Shown piece by piece: positions 60,343 to 64,000 of a stretch of 64,000 bases of DNA. The translations under genes and the position numbers were made by a program. The stretch is from Alphaproteobacteria bacterium (GTDB taxonomy: Bacteria > Pseudomonadota > Alphaproteobacteria > Rhodobacterales > Rhodobacteraceae), in NCBI GenBank assembly GCA_030427145.1, contig JAUHWT010000008.1, positions 62,001 through 126,000 on the forward strand. The letters are read 5' to 3'. Under the pieces are notes generated by a model, which was not told the DNA's origin, did no database searches, and was given only the letters and a program-made list of their open reading frames with translations. Each line of letters starts with the position of its first letter. The stretch's first letter is position 1.

Positions 60343-61362
60343 TTATTCCGCCGGGCAGGTAATGCCGATCTCGGATGGATCGACCACCGCCTCGCCGCGC
60401 GTCACTCGGGCGCAGGCTTCCGCGATGACGACGGGCATTGCGCGTTCGCGGGCCGCGTCACCATAGCTGGGATTGAAATCCGCGCCGCGCTCGGTCGCAT
60501 AGCTGCGCAGGGCCTCGGAATTCACCACGTGCTCTTCCCAGACCTGGTCCACGGTGTCATAGACTTCCTGGGGAGCGCCAGTCGGGATGAAGACGCCGAA
60601 ATAATCCGGTGCAATCGGCATTTCCGGGAGCCAGTTGGTGATGGGCGGGATCGGGTCCAGCCCCTCAACCACCAGTTCCTTGTCGGACAGAACCGCCAGC
60701 GGGCGGATGCGGCCGGCCTTGATCATTTCGGTCTGTTCCACCGCAAGCTGGGTCGTTGCGTCGACCTCTCCGGAAGCGGCGGCCAGAACGGCCGGGTTGC
60801 CGCCGTCATAGGCGACCATGCGGGCGCCAAGTTCGCCGTGTGCGGCTTCATTGATTGCCGCGAGCGCCATGCCGCCGGAGGAGTTTACTCCTGCGGTACC
60901 CACTTTGACGGCTTCGGGCTCCTTCATGGCTTCCAGCAGGCCGCCAAAATCCTCAAAAGACGTGTCGGAATTCACGCTGACCACGGGCACGTTCGCGACG
61001 TGCAGATAGATGTGGTAGTCGTCAATCGATGTGTCCTCCACGAGGCCGGTGACCGAATATGTCGCGTTGTTCGCGATCGCATTTGCGGTCCAGGTGTAGC
61101 CGTCGCGGGGGGCGTCGAGCGCGGCCTGGGTTCCGATGGAACCGGAAGCGCCGGGCTGATTGACCACGACCACAGGCGTGCCAAGGGCCTCCTCAAGGAT
61201 CGGGGCGACCACGCGGGTCACCTGGTCCGTCGATCCACCGGCCGACCACGGTACGATAATGTTGATGGGCTTGTCGGGCTGCCATTGTGCGTTTGCGGGC
61301 AATGCCACCGCTGCGGCAAAGAGTGCCGCCAGTGCGCTGGCGGACAGTTTTTGAGTAACCAT
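60343..61362 (-). CDS. tctC: TctC, substrate-binding protein of TTT transporter
   Basis: 339 aa. Signal peptide MVTQKLSASALAALFAAAVALPANAQ. Typical TctC/Bug features: PINIIVPWSAGGSTDQVTRVVAPILEEALG near 32-61 and VVNQPGASGSIGTQAALDAPRDGYTW near 66-91, whose loops bind the two carboxylate oxygens. The family binds tricarboxylates, aromatic acids, sugar acids and others. Here the downstream sugar-type enzymes favour a sugar acid or related carboxylate. GGGAGGG precedes ATG 61362. First gene of the operon. Confidence 0.92.
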   Translation of the reverse strand: MVTQKLSASALAALFAAAVALPANAQWQPDKPINIIVPWSAGGSTDQVTRVVAPILEEALGTPVVVVNQPGASGSIGTQAALDAPRDGYTWTANAIANNATYSVTGLVEDTSIDDYHIYLHVANVPVVSVNSDTSFEDFGGLLEAMKEPEAVKVGTAGVNSSGGMALAAINEAAHGELGARMVAYDGGNPAVLAAASGEVDATTQLAVEQTEMIKAGRIRPLAVLSDKELVVEGLDPIPPITNWLPEMPIAPDYFGVFIPTGAPQEVYDTVDQVWEEHVVNSEALRSYATERGADFNPSYGDAARERAMPVVIAEACARVTRGEAVVDPSEIGITCPAE

Positions 61363-61731
61363 AATCCCTCCCTGAGCTAAGTTACCAACTGGTAGGTAGC
61401 TTGGAAAAGTTAACCGGTCAAGCAAAATTTACGCGCCGATTCGGCGCTGCAAAGAGGGGCTGTTCAAGCGCCCGCATTTGAGTTTAGGTTTTGCCACGTA
61501 ATGACCCGGTGACCGTCCGGGTCCAAAAATGACCGTTTCGGAACACACCGGACGGCATCACCCGACTGGAGGAAAATCAAAAATTTTCCGGGATATGCGC
61601 CCAGGCGCAACCGCGTTCAGTAAACGCCGTAACCCAATGCGGAGCTGGAGTTTTTTAAACTCTGCCGCCCGACCGGTTTCCCCAATTTACCCTTTTGCCG
61701 TTCCGGTGGTTCGGCCCCTGAGGAGAGATAT
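61363..61731. other. 369-base divergent intergenic region (tctC / second oxidoreductase)
   Basis: No gene seen. The tctC ribosome site is next to the left border and the TetR operator candidate is at 61383-61394. A short palindrome GCGCCGATTCGGCGC lies near 61432-61446. The right-hand gene has GAGGAGAGA just before its ATG at 61732. Promoters for both divergent genes must lie here. Confidence 0.55.
61383..61394. promoter_or_regulatory. Candidate TetR operator before tctC
   Basis: TACCAACTGGTA is a palindrome with five of six paired positions, extended by TTACC/GGTAGGTA on the sides. Its form is common for TetR/NicS-like repressors. It lies 21 bases upstream of the tctC start, overlapping the expected promoter or leader of the operon that encodes a TetR protein. 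Confidence 0.6.
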
Positions 61732-62766
61732 ATGACTGACAAACCGCTTGCCCGACTGGCCGTGATTGGCCTTGGTATGGCGACGAAACCGCACCTGGAC
61801 GCACTGGCCGAACTTCGGGGCAGGGTTGAGGTGTCTGGCGTTTATAACCGGACGCGGGCGAAGGCTGACGAGGTCAGCGAAAAGTTTGGTTTCCCCGTTT
61901 TCGAAAGTCTTGAGGCCATTGTTGCTGATACAAATACGGATGGCGTAATTATCGCGACACCGCCCAACCAGAGGTTGGAAATCGTGACGATGATGGCCGG
62001 AGCCGGCAAACATATCCTCATGGAAAAGCCGGTGGAGCGTACGCTGGATGCGGCCCGTGAGATTGTGAACCTCTGCGAGGAAAAGGGCGTGACCCTCGGT
62101 ATCGTGTTTCAGCACCGGTTCCGTCAGGCCGCGCAGCGGTTGCGGGCTTTGATTGACGAGGAAGCTCTGGGGGAAATGGCGCTGGTGCGGGCGGAGATTC
62201 CGTGGTGGCGCGGCCAGGAATACTACGATGTACCCGGGCGTGGTACGCTGGAGCGGGACGGCGGCGGGGTTCTCATCTCCCAGGCCATTCACGTGCTGGA
62301 CCTGATGCTGAGTCTGACAGGACCGGCGGCGAGTGTGCAGGCGATGACCGCAACGACCCGGATGCATGAGATGGAAACCGAGGATTTTGCCGCGGCTGGC
62401 GTGCATTTTTCGAACGGGGCGGTGGGGTCGATTGTGGCGACGACCGCGACCTATCCGGGTGAACTCGAACGGCTTGTCATCGACGGTACGCTTGGGACCG
62501 CGGCGCTCAATGGCGGTCAGCTGAACGTTGTCTGGCGGGACGGACGGATTGAGGAGGTCGGCGAGGCATCGGGGACGGGCGGCGGTGCCGATCCAATGGC
62601 ATTCCCCTGCGACTGGCATCGCGATCTGATCGAGAACTTTGCGACAGCCGTTAGCACCGGTAGTGCTCCGGCAATTCCGGGTCGCGAGGCATTGCGGGTT
62701 CACTCGCTGATTGATGCCATGATCCGGTCCGGCGAGCAGCATGCCCAGGCGCCGGTGAGCGGATAA
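61732..62766 (+). CDS. Gfo/Idh/MocA family oxidoreductase (second copy)
   Basis: 344 aa. Rossmann motif AVIGLGMATKPHLDAL near 10-25 and signature GKHILMEKPVERTLDAARE near 93-111, with EKP Lys. RGTLERDGGGVLISQAIHVLDLM near 166-188 carries the second conserved Asp/His region. Only distantly similar to the paralogue at 56343-57494, so it is not a recent duplicate. Divergent from tctC across a 369-base region and may share its inducer. GAGGAGAGA upstream of the ATG. Confidence 0.9.
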   Translation: MTDKPLARLAVIGLGMATKPHLDALAELRGRVEVSGVYNRTRAKADEVSEKFGFPVFESLEAIVADTNTDGVIIATPPNQRLEIVTMMAGAGKHILMEKPVERTLDAAREIVNLCEEKGVTLGIVFQHRFRQAAQRLRALIDEEALGEMALVRAEIPWWRGQEYYDVPGRGTLERDGGGVLISQAIHVLDLMLSLTGPAASVQAMTATTRMHEMETEDFAAAGVHFSNGAVGSIVATTATYPGELERLVIDGTLGTAALNGGQLNVVWRDGRIEEVGEASGTGGGADPMAFPCDWHRDLIENFATAVSTGSAPAIPGREALRVHSLIDAMIRSGEQHAQAPVSG

Positions 62767-62773
62767 GGTTGCC

Positions 62774-63409
62774 CTAGAAAGCGGCGGCGATATGGGCCGC
62801 AGCCCTGACGCCGTCGATCAGCCGGACATTGGCGAGACCGGCTGATTTTTCCGCAATGGCGATCATGCCGCCGCAGCCGAGGACCACGGTTTGCACCCCA
62901 TCCTCGCGTGCGGCGGTTTTGACCTCGTCGATTACGCGGGCTGCCGCGGCTTCCGGGTCGTGTTCGAGAGCCAAAACCGGAACGTCACTGGCCCGCACGC
63001 GCGCCAGGTTCTGGCCCAACCCATAGGCTTTGACGTTTTCCTCAAGGATTGGAACCGACACGGCGAGGGTGGTAACGACGGAAAACCGCTCACCGGCCAT
63101 TGCGGCCATGTGATAGGCGGCCTGGCCTATACCGATGACAGGGCAGGTGGCGAGGCTGCGCGCGGCGTGCAGTGCGGTGTCGTCGAAGCAGGCAATGATG
63201 ATGCTTTCGGCGCCTTCCCCTGACGCCTGCTCGACCAGCTTCAGTAGCGGGGGTGTCGCGGCCTCTCCGTCGGCCCGCCCCTGAATGGCTGGCGGTCCGT
63301 TGATGGAGGTCCATCCTTCAATATAGGCACCAGGAACCGTCGCACGTGCGGTGCGCAGCATCGCGTCGGTCATGGACGCGGTGCTGTTGGGGTTGATCAG
63401 AACGATCAT
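62774..63409 (-). CDS. Asp/Glu/hydantoin racemase family protein
   Basis: 211 aa. The fold pattern MIVLINPNSTASMTDAML at the start and the two active-site Cys, in ESIIIACFDDTALHAAR (near 73) and TVVLGCGGMIAI (near 177), match the hydantoin racemase branch of the Asp/Glu racemase superfamily. Cofactor-independent epimerisation or related isomerisation is likely. The start overlaps the permease stop by ATGA, so it is the accessory enzyme of an ABC uptake operon entering from the right edge. Converges on the oxidoreductase with 7 bases between. Confidence 0.87.
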   Translation of the reverse strand: MIVLINPNSTASMTDAMLRTARATVPGAYIEGWTSINGPPAIQGRADGEAATPPLLKLVEQASGEGAESIIIACFDDTALHAARSLATCPVIGIGQAAYHMAAMAGERFSVVTTLAVSVPILEENVKAYGLGQNLARVRASDVPVLALEHDPEAAAARVIDEVKTAAREDGVQTVVLGCGGMIAIAEKSAGLANVRLIDGVRAAAHIAAAF

Positions 63410-64000
63410 ACCATGCCCTTGCCCGCGTCGGATCCGGCTTTGGCGCGTCGTTTGGCGCTCCACCACGTGATGCAGAGAAAGAAGCCGATCATTATGAGTG
63501 AGAACGCGGTGGTCAGCGTGCCGAGCGCGTAGAGTACCGGCGTGGTGACGTTGGTCGTCATGCCGAAGATTTCCAGTGGCAGGGTGTTGTGGCTACCCGC
63601 GGTCAGCAGGGTGCGGGCAAACTCGTCATAGCTGAGCGTGAAGCCGAATAGAGCCACACCGATGAGGGACGGGGCGATGATCGGGAGGACCACGTGGCGC
63701 AGGGTTTGCCACGATGTCGCGCCGAGGTCGCGGGCGGCTTCCTCGTAGCTTTTGTCAAACCGGTTGAAGATCGCGAACATGATGAGCAGGCCGAAGGGCA
63801 GAGTCCAGGTGAGCTGCGATCCGAAGCCGGAGGTTGCCCAGTGCACCTGTATCCGGGTCTGCGAGAACATCAGGCCCACGCCGAGTGAGATCAGGATGGA
63901 GGGGATCACCAGTGAGGTGATGATGAGGTAAAACAGGACCAGGGAGCCGGGGAAACGCTTGCGGAACGCGAGGCCGCCCATGACCGAAACGACCACGGTT
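63406..64000 (-). CDS. ABC transporter permease, PotC type (partial, 5' end beyond window)
   Basis: About 198 C-terminal codons are visible. Four to five membrane segments (LVLFYLIITSLVIPSILISLGVGLMF, LTWTLPFGLLIMFAIF, TLTTAFSLIMIGFFLCI). The cytoplasmic coupling motif is complete: YEEAARDLGATSWQTLRHVVLPIIAPSL. Best match is the second permease of polyamine/opine-type importers (PotC/PhnV-like). Its partner permease, ATPase and binding protein should lie to the right of the window. The racemase-family gene is coupled to its stop. Confidence 0.88.
   Translation of the reverse strand, partial: TVVVSVMGGLAFRKRFPGSLVLFYLIITSLVIPSILISLGVGLMFSQTRIQVHWATSGFGSQLTWTLPFGLLIMFAIFNRFDKSYEEAARDLGATSWQTLRHVVLPIIAPSLIGVALFGFTLSYDEFARTLLTAGSHNTLPLEIFGMTTNVTTPVLYALGTLTTAFSLIMIGFFLCITWWSAKRRAKAGSDAGKGMV

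Noticed and set aside
1-64000. Mobile elements, prophage or CRISPR arrays
   Set aside because: No transposase, integrase, regularly spaced repeats or phage genes were seen on either strand.

Overview
The window is high-GC DNA, densely coded, with Tat-signalled Sox proteins, a UrtABCDE urea importer, TTT and BCCT transporters and GlxA-type regulators. This mix points to an alphaproteobacterium of the Rhodobacteraceae (Roseobacter group). That assignment is an inference from gene content; no rRNA or marker gene is present. Almost everything looks like ordinary, well-kept chromosomal or chromid DNA. I see no insertion sequence, phage, integrase or CRISPR array.

Layout. 1-603: PIN/VapC toxin (cut by the left edge) with a Phd-type antitoxin. 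824-4552: a glutamine-synthetase-like ligase and an iron-dependent alcohol dehydrogenase, probably a gamma-glutamylation route for a small amine or amino-alcohol, facing an M24 peptidase. 4590-7456: a 21-bp tandem repeat, an unrecognised protein with a duplicated helical motif, a YihY/BrkB membrane protein and a YeeE/YedE sulfur transporter. 7553-12500: a GlxA-type regulator divergent from an acyl-CoA dehydrogenase, an NDP-forming acyl-CoA ligase and a CaiD-like hydratase, all start/stop coupled and best explained as carnitine/butyrobetaine CoA chemistry. 12554-12695: a long inverted repeat. 13200-13276: tRNA-Pro(CGG). 13323-22063: single metabolic genes and transporters (GST, LysR/aldo-keto reductase, MFS, EamA, YHYH protein, BCCT). 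22085-24800: TetR with twin operators and a CMD/AhpD protein, then an orphan LacI regulator with its own palindrome.

24802-31008 holds a thiosulfate-oxidation cluster: soxS facing soxVWXYZAB, ending in a DUF302 gene, with no soxCD, soxEF or soxR here. 31013-32975: LysR/SDR/tautomerase. 33173-37186: a solute-binding protein directly upstream of a large chemoreceptor. 37740-44180: urtABCDE, with a GNAT acetyltransferase inserted between urtB and urtC. 44279-46217: a lipoprotein with a TbpB-like C-terminus followed by a beta-barrel protein resembling the Slam barrel. 46201-53954 (minus): a cellulose operon (BcsN-like lipoprotein, bcsA, bcsB, bcsZ, TPR protein) whose TPR protein has no outer-membrane barrel.

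54375-61362 (minus): one tightly packed operon tctC-tctB-tctA-tetR-Gfo/Idh oxidoreductase-DUF993-TIM-barrel isomerase, with a likely TetR operator before tctC. A second Gfo/Idh oxidoreductase diverges from the same intergenic region, followed by an Asp/Glu racemase-family gene coupled to an ABC permease that runs off the right edge. The TTT/DUF993 operon and the lipoprotein/Slam-like pair are the best candidates for undescribed systems.
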